From: CAYZXL01 sp964482435 | GTDB taxonomy: Bacteria; Auribacterota; JABMQX01 | Direction of reading: 5' to 3' | NCBI GenBank assembly: GCA_964482435.1 | Contig: CAYZXL010000115.1 | Span: forward strand, 1-8,400 | Length of the DNA stretch: 8,400 nt | Shown: positions 1 to 6,646 of the stretch, piece after piece | How positions within the stretch are numbered: the stretch's first letter is position 1 | Layout of the letters: each line of letters opens with the position of its first letter | Made by a program: the position numbers and the translations under genes | The notes under the pieces: generated by a model | Told to the model about the DNA's origin: nothing | Seen by the model: the letters and a program-made list of their open reading frames with translations, nothing else | Databases searched by the model: none

Positions 1-70
1 CCTCCCACATCCCTCTGCCCTGCCTCTCACCGCCCCCTTGTTCCCCAGAGCTGTCTCGCGTAGAACAACG

Positions 71-99
71 TTGCCTTCAAACGCCCTTCAATATATGAT
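71..99 (+). promoter_or_regulatory. Putative sigma-70 promoter for the dehydrogenase-acetyltransferase gene
   Basis: TTGCCT (71-76) and TATGAT (94-99) are separated by 17 bases. The -35 matches the consensus at 4 of 6 positions and the -10 at 5 of 6. Transcription would start near 106, giving a 5' UTR of about 90 bases. A perfect TTGACA at 148-153 has no -10 at a workable distance, so this pair is the better candidate. Confidence 0.45.
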
Positions 100-162
100 G
101 TTGCGGCGAGTCGAGATTCTTCTTCGCGACATTCCCGCTCAGGATCATTGACAGAGCTCAGA

Positions 163-176
163 CCCTGGTGCCAGGG
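163..176. repeat. Short dyad just upstream of the first gene
   Basis: CCCTGG (163-168) and CCAGGG (171-176) form a perfect 6-2-6 dyad 22 bases before the ATG. It lies in the predicted 5' UTR. It could be an operator or a small RNA fold, but nothing else supports either reading. Confidence 0.3.
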
Positions 177-198
177 CTATCATAGAAAGTAGGTGACA

Positions 199-1788
199 AT
201 GGAGCGTTCGATTGGAGTCATAGGGATGGGTTACTGGGGGAGAAACCTCGTTCGCGTTTTCAACGAACTGGGGGCTCTGCGAGTCGTCTGCGATGTCAAT
301 CCGGCACGCTCAGCAGAGATTTCCGAAAAACATCCGGGGATACCGTTCTGTGTACGAATTGAGGATGTCCTCTCCGACCCCGACGTGACTGGTTTAGTCA
401 TCGCCACCCCGGCGGCCACTCACGCGGACCTCGTCCGTCGGGGCCTGGAAGGCGGCAAAAATGTCTTCGTCGAAAAGCCCCTTGCTCTCTCCGTCGAGGA
501 GGGAGAACAGCTCGTGAAAATCGCCGAGGAGTGCCGGAGAGTCCTCATGGTTGGGCATTTGCTCCAGTACCACCCGGTTGTCCCCAGGTTGAAGCAGCTA
601 ATAGCGCAAGGCGACCTCGGTCGCATCCACTACATTTATTCCAACCGCCTCAACATCGGCAAAATCCGCACCGAAGAAAACATCCTGTGGAGCTTCGCCC
701 CCCATGACATCTCGGTGATCCTGGGGCTTCTCGGAGAAGAGCCGCGCGAGGTCCGTTCGCACGGAGGCTCCTATCTCAACAGCGGCGTCGCGGACGTGAC
801 CGTCAGCGATTTTGTCTTTCCGAGCGGCGTCCGCGGACACATCTTCGTGAGCTGGCTTCACCCGTTCAAGGAGCAGCGCCTCGTCGTGGTCGGGTCGAAA
901 AAAATGGCTGTGTTCGAGGACACCGCCCGGGACAAATTGGTTCTCTATCCCCACAAAGTCGAATGGATTAACCGTGCACCCACCGCCATCAAAGCCGAAG
1001 GAGAGGTCGTCCCCGTTGAAATCCGCGAGCCTCTCAAGCTCGAATGCGAGCACTTCCTCCAATGCATCGAGAGCGGCGAAACGCCTATAACCGACGGAAA
1101 AGAAGGATTGAGAGTCCTTCGCATCCTCGATGCTTGCCAGAGGTCTCTTGAGTCCGGCGGCTCGCCCGTTGGCCCCAGCGCCCCTCAAAAGCCCGCCAAG
1201 CCCAAGTTGCCGTATTTCGTCCACGAATCGTCCTACGTGGATGAAGGCTGCGAGATTGGCGAGGGGACGAAAATCTGGCATTTCAGCCACGTCATGTCCG
1301 GCGCGAAAATAGGCAAGAAGTGCAGCCTCGGGCAGAATGTCAACGTCGGGGGAACAGCCGTCATCGGCAACCACGTCAAAATCCAGAACAACGTCTCCAT
1401 CTACGACGAGGTGACCATCGAAGACGAAGTCTTCTGCGGCCCGTCCATGGTCTTTACCAACGTCATCAATCCCCGCAGCGAAATCGTCCGGAAGGACGAG
1501 TACAAACCCACCCTCGTGAAATACGGCGCCTCTCTCGGCGCTAACTGCACCATCCTTTGCGGCAACACCGTCGGTAAACACGCCTTCGTCGGCGCTGGCG
1601 CAGTCGTGACGAAAGACGTCCCCGACTACGGTCTTGTCGTGGGCGTGCCTGCTCGTCTCGTCGGCTGGATGTGCCGATGCGCGGCAGCCAGGCTCGAGTT
1701 TGATTCCGCCGGGCACGTAGTCTGCCCCGTCTGCAACAAGGAATACCGCAAAGATGGCGACTGCGTGAGCGAGAAAGATGCCGGGTAG
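199..1788 (+). CDS. Gfo/Idh/MocA sugar-nucleotide dehydrogenase fused to WbpD-type N-acetyltransferase
   Basis: This is a 529-residue two-enzyme fusion. Residues 1-315 are a Gfo/Idh/MocA oxidoreductase: a Rossmann loop GMGYWG at 9-14, the family EKP motif at 92-94 and a conserved GHLLQYHP stretch at 119-126. After a Pro/Lys-rich linker (about 318-340), residues 341-488 are a left-handed beta-helix acyltransferase with hexapeptide repeats and the WHFSHV segment (360-365) typical of WbpD/WlbB. The tail has CxC and CxxC pairs (492, 494, 509, 512), probably a zinc knuckle. By family knowledge, WbpB oxidises C3 of UDP-N-acetylglucosaminuronate and WbpD acetylates the 3-amino group made by the aminotransferase WbpE, yielding UDP-2,3-diacetamido-glucuronate for surface polysaccharide. 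The two fused steps therefore flank a third enzyme not seen here. ATG at 199 is preferred because AGTAGG (188-193) lies 5 bases upstream. An in-frame GTG at 193 would add two residues. The exact sugar is inferred. Confidence 0.9.
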   Translation: MERSIGVIGMGYWGRNLVRVFNELGALRVVCDVNPARSAEISEKHPGIPFCVRIEDVLSDPDVTGLVIATPAATHADLVRRGLEGGKNVFVEKPLALSVEEGEQLVKIAEECRRVLMVGHLLQYHPVVPRLKQLIAQGDLGRIHYIYSNRLNIGKIRTEENILWSFAPHDISVILGLLGEEPREVRSHGGSYLNSGVADVTVSDFVFPSGVRGHIFVSWLHPFKEQRLVVVGSKKMAVFEDTARDKLVLYPHKVEWINRAPTAIKAEGEVVPVEIREPLKLECEHFLQCIESGETPITDGKEGLRVLRILDACQRSLESGGSPVGPSAPQKPAKPKLPYFVHESSYVDEGCEIGEGTKIWHFSHVMSGAKIGKKCSLGQNVNVGGTAVIGNHVKIQNNVSIYDEVTIEDEVFCGPSMVFTNVINPRSEIVRKDEYKPTLVKYGASLGANCTILCGNTVGKHAFVGAGAVVTKDVPDYGLVVGVPARLVGWMCRCAAARLEFDSAGHVVCPVCNKEYRKDGDCVSEKDAG

Positions 1789-1803
1789 CGCGCCAGAACT
1801 ATC

Positions 1804-1827
1804 GCCGGGAAATCCGGCCGGCTTTTT
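1804..1827 (+). terminator. Probable intrinsic terminator of the first gene
   Basis: GCCGG at 1804-1808 can pair with CCGGC at 1818-1822, directly followed by TTTTT (1823-1827). An alternative pairing uses CCGGC at 1814-1818. The stem is only 5 bp, but it sits 15 bases after the stop codon and carries a T-run, so it likely ends the sugar-gene transcript before the transposase gene. Confidence 0.5.
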
Positions 1828-1886
1828 GTGGAGAGCTGGTTGATACCTGTTCCTCATGCCGAGCGAATTGTGGGGAGGTGCGTGTG

Positions 1887-2558
1887 ATGGCCTACGACCC
1901 GAAGAAGCACCATCGCCGTTCGGTCCGGTTGAAAGGATACGATTATGCAACAGCGGGGGCGTATTTCCTGACGGTTTGCACCCAGGGGCGTGCATGTCTG
2001 TTCGGCAGCGTGGTCAAAGGGGAAATGCGGTTGAATGCGGCGGGATGCATGGTCCAAGACATCTGGAATGAAATTGCCGCGCGCTACGCGGGTGTGGATA
2101 CCGATGCGTTCCAAATCATGCCCAACCACATCCACGGAATCATCGTCATCACGCCGACACGCGCAGGGGCAAACCTCCGTGTTTGCCCCACTGATTCGGC
2201 CTGTCCCGGTGATTCTGTTTCCCACGATGATAGGGCGGGCACGGGGGCCCGCCCCTACACGGGGGCTGGCCCAAACATGGGCGTACGCCCGTACGGATTT
2301 GGCGATGTGCTGCGGCGGTTCAAATCATTGACGACAAAACGGTACATGGATGGGGTGCAATACCAGGGAAGGCCGCCCTTTTCGGGGCGACTCTGGCAGC
2401 GCAATTATTACGAACACATCATTCGAGACGGACGGTCCCTCAATCGCATCCGAGAATACATCGCCGCGAACCCGTTGCAGTGGGAATACGACCGGGAAAA
2501 CCCCGTAGGAGCAGGTTCCCGTGCCTGGTCCAGGGAAGATGGACCCTGGCGAATCTGA
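1887..2558 (+). CDS. REP-associated tyrosine transposase (RAYT, Y1/HUH type)
   Basis: This 223-residue protein belongs to the Y1 transposase (IS200/IS605-like, TnpA-REP) family. The N-terminal strand region KGYDYATAGAYFLTVCT (16-32) is typical. The metal-binding HUH-like motif is NHIHGII at 80-86 (H81, H83). The catalytic tyrosine is Y174 or Y175 in RNYYEHIIRD, and the family C-terminal motif YIAANPLQW is at 191-199. By family knowledge these enzymes nick and join single-stranded DNA at REP palindromes and are often single-copy, domesticated genes. ATG at 1887 is chosen because GGGAGG (1873-1878) lies 8 bases upstream. A GTG at 1878 would overlap that ribosome site. Residues 92-138 form a family-atypical Gly/Pro-rich linker encoded by three palindromes, annotated separately. 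No flanking insertion-sequence ends are seen. The gene appears intact. Confidence 0.92.
   Translation: MAYDPKKHHRRSVRLKGYDYATAGAYFLTVCTQGRACLFGSVVKGEMRLNAAGCMVQDIWNEIAARYAGVDTDAFQIMPNHIHGIIVITPTRAGANLRVCPTDSACPGDSVSHDDRAGTGARPYTGAGPNMGVRPYGFGDVLRRFKSLTTKRYMDGVQYQGRPPFSGRLWQRNYYEHIIRDGRSLNRIREYIAANPLQWEYDRENPVGAGSRAWSREDGPWRI
2166..2189. repeat. Palindrome 1 inside the RAYT coding sequence
   Basis: GGGGCAAAC (2166-2174) and GTTTGCCCC (2181-2189) form a perfect 9-bp stem with a 6-base loop. It encodes residues 94-101 of the transposase, just after the HUH-like motif. It is the first of three stems in 125 bases. Confidence 0.7.
2233..2254. repeat. Palindrome 2 inside the RAYT coding sequence
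   Basis: GGGCGGGC (2233-2240) and GCCCGCCC (2247-2254) form a perfect 8-bp all-GC stem with a 6-base loop. The fold would be very stable in single-stranded DNA or mRNA. It encodes part of the Gly/Arg/Pro linker at residues 116-123. Confidence 0.7.
2279..2290. repeat. Palindrome 3 inside the RAYT coding sequence
   Basis: GGGCGTACGCCC is a perfect 12-base palindrome. As an alternative, GCCC at 2269-2272 could pair with GGGC at 2279-2282. It encodes the end of the linker (residues 131-135) before the conserved alpha-helical part that carries the tyrosine. Confidence 0.6.
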
Positions 2559-2576
2559 CCTAACCGTGGTTCAAGA

Positions 2577-2608
2577 AGCCGCGCTCGGCTCGCGTTACAG
2601 GCGCGGCT
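2577..2608 (+). repeat. Hairpin downstream of RAYT (REP-like or terminator)
   Basis: AGCCGCGC (2577-2584) and GCGCGGCT (2601-2608) form a perfect 8-bp stem with a 16-base loop, followed by CTATTTTAG. The T-run is short and interrupted, so termination is possible but not certain. The position 18 bases after the transposase stop also fits a REP-like palindrome. Confidence 0.5.
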
Positions 2609-2766
2609 CTATTTTAGTGGCGTGGCACTATCGCGCTCCTTCACAGGTCGGATCGTTGCGTCGTGCCGGGTCCCTGGCCGCAGCCCTGGGATCGGTCGTC
2701 GAAAGACGGAATCAGCCCCGAGAGGGCGCAATAGGGGCAGGGCAGTCGGACGCCCGAAGGAAGGAT

Positions 2767-2799
2767 CGCGTGGGACCGCCAGTGAGACGGAGCCACGCG
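2767..2799. repeat. Two-tier palindrome with GA/AG internal loop (REP-like)
   Basis: CGCGTGG (2767-2773) pairs perfectly with CCACGCG (2793-2799). Inside, after a symmetric GA/AG mismatch, CCG (2776-2778) pairs with CGG (2788-2790). The imperfect-palindrome layout resembles REP sequences. It ends 17 bases before the -35 of the next promoter, so it could instead be a regulatory fold or an upstream terminator without T-run. Confidence 0.5.
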
Positions 2800-2816
2800 T
2801 CGCCTGCGCTTTGGTG

Positions 2817-2845
2817 TTGACAGAATACAAGCTTTGTGTTAATAT
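2817..2845 (+). promoter_or_regulatory. Strong sigma-70 promoter with extended -10
   Basis: The -35 is a perfect TTGACA (2817-2822), the spacer is exactly 17 bases, and the -10 is TAATAT (2840-2845) preceded by TG at 2837-2838 (extended -10). Transcription would start near 2852. It is the best promoter in the window. It points at the 1144-residue gene, leaving a 5' UTR of about 240 bases. Confidence 0.8.
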
Positions 2846-2851
2846 GCTACC

Positions 2852-2940
2852 AAAATGGCGGGCAGGGACCCACCCGCCCCTGAAAAGATAACAGGGCAAG
2901 ACGGCCGATCACCCGGCGGCGGTTTCTTGCCCTGTTTTTG
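2852..2940 (+). ncRNA. Putative short leader RNA (attenuated leader or sRNA)
   Basis: From the predicted start near 2852, the RNA would fold GGCGGG (2857-2862) with CCCGCC (2873-2878). It then has an A-rich single-stranded linker (2881-2890) and a terminator-type hairpin ending in a T-run at 2935-2939. The product would be an RNA of about 90 bases. It matches no riboswitch class I can recognise. It may be an attenuation leader for the downstream gene or an independent small RNA. Promoter and hairpins are seen directly; the RNA itself is inferred. Confidence 0.45.
2890..2939 (+). terminator. Strong intrinsic terminator or attenuator hairpin
   Basis: AACAGGGCAAGA (2890-2901) pairs perfectly over 12 bp with TCTTGCCCTGTT (2925-2936). 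A nested GCCG (2904-2907)/CGGC (2914-2917) stem lies in the loop, and a T-run (2935-2939) overlaps the 3' edge. It lies only about 40-90 bases after the promoter start site and about 150 bases before the next coding start. It should therefore block most read-through unless relieved, or end a small RNA. Confidence 0.8.
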
Positions 2941-2972
2941 TGTGAGGGTGCCAGGGCGCTTCCCTTTTCCAT

Positions 2973-3037
2973 GCCCGGCGACAGGCCAGCGGCGACGGGG
3001 CTGGCATCCGGGCCACGAGCGCCGTCGGCCGGGCTCG
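2973..3037 (+). other. Structured 5' UTR segment, two further hairpins
   Basis: GCCCGG (2973-2978) pairs with CCGGGC (3008-3013), enclosing a second perfect stem GCCAGC (2985-2990)/GCTGGC (3000-3005). Immediately after, CGAGC (3016-3020) pairs with GCTCG (3033-3037). The folds lie between the terminator hairpin and the ribosome site at 3081. They extend the structured leader but leave the Shine-Dalgarno site itself free. Confidence 0.45.
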
Positions 3038-3080
3038 CGTTTCTGGTGGGTTTCATTGCTCAAGCGAGGGTCGAACTGAT

Positions 3081-3087
3081 AGGAGGT
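3081..3087 (+). promoter_or_regulatory. Near-perfect Shine-Dalgarno site fixing the start at 3093
   Basis: AGGAGGT lies 5 bases before the ATG at 3093. It is the strongest ribosome site in the window and supports this start, although the first 30 residues look unlike the rest of the protein. Confidence 0.85.
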
Positions 3088-3092
3088 GCAAG

Positions 3093-6000
3093 ATGGTCAA
3101 CGTCAGGTCCAGACGCAAGAGTGTGCGAGGGAAATCGAGACTTCTCCTCTACCTGGAGATGAAGGATGCCATCGAGAAGGTTCGTGCAAGCGGCCCGGTG
3201 TCTTTTTCCAGGGCTTCTTCCGGATGTTCATACTGGCTGCGTCCCGCTGCCAACGCTCCCGCAAACATTTCACGACACAGAAAGGGGCTTCTGTCGGAAT
3301 GTGCGGACACGAATCTCCTTGGCAAGAACACGGGCAACAACCAGGAGGACATTGACCTTCGCTGGAACAACATGGCGAACGGGTGCCTGCGGGCGTTTCT
3401 GTTCGAGCAGAACTGCGACGACGCGATGGGGAACGCCAACGGGACGGGGGCGAACCTCACATATGACGTGGCAATACGGTATTACTACCAGGGGACGAAC
3501 CTTCGAGACTTCGCAGGGGACTTCAACGGCGATACCAGTTCCGTCAATATCGGGAATGCTGCGGATATACAGAGTCTGACGGAACTGACGATTGCCTTCT
3601 GGACGTACTGCCGTAGCGACGGTGAAGTGGACGCAGGCAGGGTTCTCCAGAAGTCGGCGAATACCCTTTTCGAGACGACTTATGACAACGGGACACATGT
3701 GGGCCTCTACGGGAAAATCATCTACGACGGGACATCGGCGGAATCGCTGAAGCAGTATTGCCTTGAAAAAAACGAATGGCACCATGTCGCGTTCACGTAT
3801 AGCCAGACGGGCGACCGGAAAATCCATATCTTCATTGATGGCACGGAGGTGACCAGTTACGGCACGCAGACCGCGAGCGTCGGGAACCGTCTCAGCGATG
3901 CCGCAGAGAATGGGTACATCGGGAACATGAGTGGCGGGATTCGCGGATACGACGGCCTGATAACGACATTCCTGATTTACAACCGGGTTCTCACGGCAGA
4001 TGAAATTAAATGGCTGGCGGGTGTTGCAGACCTTCGGGCCTCAGAGTGGGAACTCATGGCCAAGGTGGACGCCACGAAGGTGCAGCACGGGATGGTAAGC
4101 TTTCAACTCGATGATGAGTTTCTCGGTCAGTACAACCACCTCTTGCCCGTGTTCAAGGCAAAGGGAGTCGCAGGATACGTCTGTATAAATGTCGGCCTTA
4201 TTGGGAACGGTCGGATGACTGCCAGTCAGATTCAGGAGTTCCTCGACGCCGGTTTCGGCCTCCATTCTCATTCAATGACGCACACGGACCCGAAAGACCA
4301 GAATGAGACTGATCTCCGGTATGAGTTCTCGGAATCCAAGAAGCAGTTGGAAGCGCTCTTCGGACGAACCGTGAAGCATTATAGCTGGCCGAATAACGCG
4401 CCCCAATCGGCCTATCGGGCAATCTGTGCCGAGTATTACGACACGGCGGCGGATGGCGGCCTGACTACGGTCGCCTCTATCCCGGTGTTGCACAGCGGGC
4501 ACTATACCGTCCTGGGCTCAGGAATTCTCGCATATCTTGAGTCCCTCGTTGACGAGGCTTACACGAACAACTACTGGAAAGTATTTCTCTACCACGACGC
4601 GGACGCGGCCATGGCGACGGAACTCGGCCAATTGATAGATTACATCAAGGCCAAAGGGATGCCGATTCTGACAAAAGACCAAGTGTTGGAGAACATGGCA
4701 TTCGTTCCTGCCAAGCCGCTTTACGGCGTGTACTCAGTGAAATGCGAGAACCTTCACGCGACTGCCGCAAAACAACTCTACCAGGTCAAGACGCTTACGG
4801 CGGCGGACTACATCATCTCGTTCCTGGCGGCAGAGGAAGGCGCATGGAAGGGTTACTGCTGGTCTGACCTGGGACAACAGTTCGCGCAGAGTTACATTTA
4901 TTCGCTCTGGTGTTGGGAAAATGGAGTGGGTCTGGCTGGTACGGCGACAGGAGGCAAAATCCTTCGTTCAACGGATCACGGAGCCACCTGGAGTGACCTG
5001 GGGCAACAAGGAGGAGAAACCTACATCCTTTCGTTTTTCGGATGGAGCAACGGTATCGGACTCGCCGGCAGTGGCACAGGGGGCAAAATCTTTCGCTCGA
5101 CGAATTACGGACTGAACTGGACTGACTTGGGGCAACAAGCCGGAGCGAACTATATCTACGCAATCGCCGGATGGGATAATGGAATCGTTCTGGCGGGAAC
5201 GGGCGTCACGACAGGAAAGATTCTCCGCTCGACGAACTATGGTTTAACATGGATAGACCTCGGACAACAGTTCAGCCAAACGATTATACGAACGATCGCC
5301 TGTTTCCCTGGAGGCATTGCCATCGCGGGGACAAATCCAAACGGGAAGATTTTGCGGTCAACGGATTATGGGGCGACCTGGACTGACTTGGGGCAACTGG
5401 GATCAGAAACCATTATTAACACATCGTGGGCGTGGCCAAATGGACGTGCCTGTGTTGGAACGGGTCCCAACGCGAAAATCTATTACACAACCGATTTTGG
5501 ACTGACCTGGATACAGGCAAATTTTCCCGCAGCGAATACGAATATTCTCACCTTGTTTGGTTGGCCCGATGGGACGGCATTGGCGGGGACAAATCTGAAC
5601 GCGAAGATTCTTCGGTCACTGGACTGTGGCAAGACTTGGGTGAATATAAGTGTTGCCCACGCGACAGAAGGCTATGTCTATTCACTGTACGCTTGGGCGA
5701 ACGGAATCGCTCTTGCGGGGACCAGGGCGAATGGCCATATTCTCCGTTCTACGATCAATCCAACATTATGTGCAGTGCCTTTCGCGGATACAGGTGGCTT
5801 CACAAACGAAATCACAGTGTTCAACTACGAGCACATCGGTGGCGGGGTTTACTGGTGCTGGGGGAAGTTCACGGCGACAGCGGCGGCATGGAACGTCGGC
5901 GCGGAAGTCAAGGCGCTCAGGACGGTTTATCTGAACCTTCTCACTTGCGTCCGAGCCGGCACAAGCATGGCGTCCGGTCCCTACCCGAGAAGTCCCATCG

Positions 6001-6527
6001 CCAATACCTCCACGGGCAGCGCGACACGCCAGGGAGACTCATTGACCGTCACCGGAAACAACAACTTCCTGCCCGACAAAGGTACTCTCGACATCGAGTT
6101 CTACCCTCTCTTCCCGTCAAACCTTCCCAACGCCTATCAGTTCTATTTCGCCCACTTCTACGGCGGAGAAGGACAGATACGCCTCTACAGGGACGACGCA
6201 AATAAGCTTACCTTTCGCATGCAGTCGAACGGCGATGACGATTCCGCCGTCGGGACCATCAGTTGGAGCCGCGGAGATCGCGTCAAAATCCGTGTCGCTT
6301 GGGACTGCCAGGAGAAGCTCGACGGAACAAACTACATCCTTATCTATGGGAAGGTTAACGACAACCCCTGGGCCGTGATTGGAGCCTGTCCGACACAGCC
6401 GACGCCTCCTTCCTCAGACAAGACGTTGTACGTTGGGCGGGCCGGCAGTTCAGCGGGCTACGAAGCCAACTTCTTCATCAGTTGGCTTCGCATCTACGAC
6501 CGCCCCCTCCTGAGTCCTTCGTGGTAA
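3093..6527 (+). CDS. Phage-tail-like multidomain protein: LamG, NodB deacetylase, seven-bladed propeller, LamG
   Basis: This is a 1144-residue protein with no signal peptide or membrane segment; the N-terminus is Arg/Lys-rich. Residues 32-77 (VSFSRASSG, then GLLSECADTNLL) resemble the conserved N-terminal segment of phage tail and spike proteins. Residues about 140-310 are a LamG/concanavalin-like domain (WHHVAFTY, 229-236). Residues about 330-537 are a NodB polysaccharide deacetylase: SFQLDDE 336-342 (D340, D341), HSMTH 393-397, a WPNN motif-3 variant, and FLYHD with H501. Metal-binding and catalytic positions are thus kept. Residues about 588-893 hold seven repeats of 43-44 residues (KILRSTDHGATW type), one seven-bladed BNR/YCF48-like propeller. 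Residues about 950-980 (SPIANTSTGSATR) again recall phage tail sequence, and about 985-1137 is a second LamG-like domain. The inferred role is carbohydrate binding and deacetylation on a virion-like or surface structure. No tail, capsid or secretion gene lies nearby, so phage origin is inference. Confidence 0.85.
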   Translation: MVNVRSRRKSVRGKSRLLLYLEMKDAIEKVRASGPVSFSRASSGCSYWLRPAANAPANISRHRKGLLSECADTNLLGKNTGNNQEDIDLRWNNMANGCLRAFLFEQNCDDAMGNANGTGANLTYDVAIRYYYQGTNLRDFAGDFNGDTSSVNIGNAADIQSLTELTIAFWTYCRSDGEVDAGRVLQKSANTLFETTYDNGTHVGLYGKIIYDGTSAESLKQYCLEKNEWHHVAFTYSQTGDRKIHIFIDGTEVTSYGTQTASVGNRLSDAAENGYIGNMSGGIRGYDGLITTFLIYNRVLTADEIKWLAGVADLRASEWELMAKVDATKVQHGMVSFQLDDEFLGQYNHLLPVFKAKGVAGYVCINVGLIGNGRMTASQIQEFLDAGFGLHSHSMTHTDPKDQNETDLRYEFSESKKQLEALFGRTVKHYSWPNNAPQSAYRAICAEYYDTAADGGLTTVASIPVLHSGHYTVLGSGILAYLESLVDEAYTNNYWKVFLYHDADAAMATELGQLIDYIKAKGMPILTKDQVLENMAFVPAKPLYGVYSVKCENLHATAAKQLYQVKTLTAADYIISFLAAEEGAWKGYCWSDLGQQFAQSYIYSLWCWENGVGLAGTATGGKILRSTDHGATWSDLGQQGGETYILSFFGWSNGIGLAGSGTGGKIFRSTNYGLNWTDLGQQAGANYIYAIAGWDNGIVLAGTGVTTGKILRSTNYGLTWIDLGQQFSQTIIRTIACFPGGIAIAGTNPNGKILRSTDYGATWTDLGQLGSETIINTSWAWPNGRACVGTGPNAKIYYTTDFGLTWIQANFPAANTNILTLFGWPDGTALAGTNLNAKILRSLDCGKTWVNISVAHATEGYVYSLYAWANGIALAGTRANGHILRSTINPTLCAVPFADTGGFTNEITVFNYEHIGGGVYWCWGKFTATAAAWNVGAEVKALRTVYLNLLTCVRAGTSMASGPYPRSPIANTSTGSATRQGDSLTVTGNNNFLPDKGTLDIEFYPLFPSNLPNAYQFYFAHFYGGEGQIRLYRDDANKLTFRMQSNGDDDSAVGTISWSRGDRVKIRVAWDCQEKLDGTNYILIYGKVNDNPWAVIGACPTQPTPPSSDKTLYVGRAGSSAGYEANFFISWLRIYDRPLLSPSW
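4866..5764 (+). repeat. Seven tandem coding repeats of 129-132 bp (propeller blades)
   Basis: A GACCTGGGRCAACA-type core recurs at 4866, 4995, 5124, 5256 and 5385, spaced 129, 129, 132 and 129 bases. It continues in decayed form for two more units. Each unit encodes one blade with a W-x-NG-x-x-LAGT turn and a K-I-LRST-x-x-G-x-TW strand. The earlier units are the most alike at DNA level, which suggests expansion by duplication. The stretch looks more AT-rich than its flanks. Confidence 0.8.
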
Positions 6528-6646
6528 TCCGCGCGACGTAATCACCGGGCTGGGGGCTGCGTCCCTGCATGCGATGGCGCCGAGCTTTGCGCGTGGCTAC
6601 GCTCGCGCGATTTGTGTATAATTTCGCGTAGGAGGCGCGCGGCAAA
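6528..6646 (+). promoter_or_regulatory. Intergenic stretch with -10 box for the RM gene
   Basis: A perfect TATAAT lies at 6617-6622, but no good -35 stands 16-18 bases upstream (TGGCTA at 6594-6599 matches at 3 of 6). A GCGCG/CGCGC hairpin (6589-6593/6604-6608) sits just before it. Transcription would start near 6629, leaving a very short leader with AGGAGG at 6630-6635, 11 bases from the ATG. No clear terminator for the preceding gene is visible. Confidence 0.45.

Larger units (their letters stand above)
2559..2816. other. Gene-free stretch with REP-like hairpins
   Basis: No frame here gives a protein with recognisable features. Open frames on both strands translate to Arg/Gly/Pro-rich sequence without a family signature. 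The stretch holds hairpins at 2577-2608, 2615-2630 (TAGTG/CACTA, 6-base loop) and 2767-2799, plus a weak GCCCC/GGGGC pair at 2715-2738. It lies between the RAYT gene and a strong promoter, so it may be the REP-like substrate region of the transposase. Confidence 0.5.

Noticed and set aside
148..183. TTGACA (148-153) with TATCAT (178-183) as a promoter
   Set aside because: The spacer is 24 bases, too long for sigma-70; the pair at 71-99 fits better.
598..1995. A 465-codon open frame on the minus strand across the first gene
   Set aside because: It lies antisense to the clear dehydrogenase-acetyltransferase gene. Its translation is Asp/Ala/Phe-rich shadow sequence with no family motif.
2855..3079. 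A 74-codon frame starting at the predicted transcription start and ending just before the Shine-Dalgarno site at 3081 (possible leader peptide)
   Set aside because: It has no ribosome site, runs through the terminator hairpin, and gives low-complexity Gly/Pro/Arg sequence. A leader peptide cannot be fully excluded.
4866..5764. CRISPR array or non-coding tandem repeat
   Set aside because: The repeats are degenerate, far longer than CRISPR repeats, and keep one coding frame as propeller blades.
5426..6205. A 259-codon alternate frame inside the giant protein gene
   Set aside because: It overlaps the propeller and linker codons, translates to Arg/His-rich sequence, and has no start signals.
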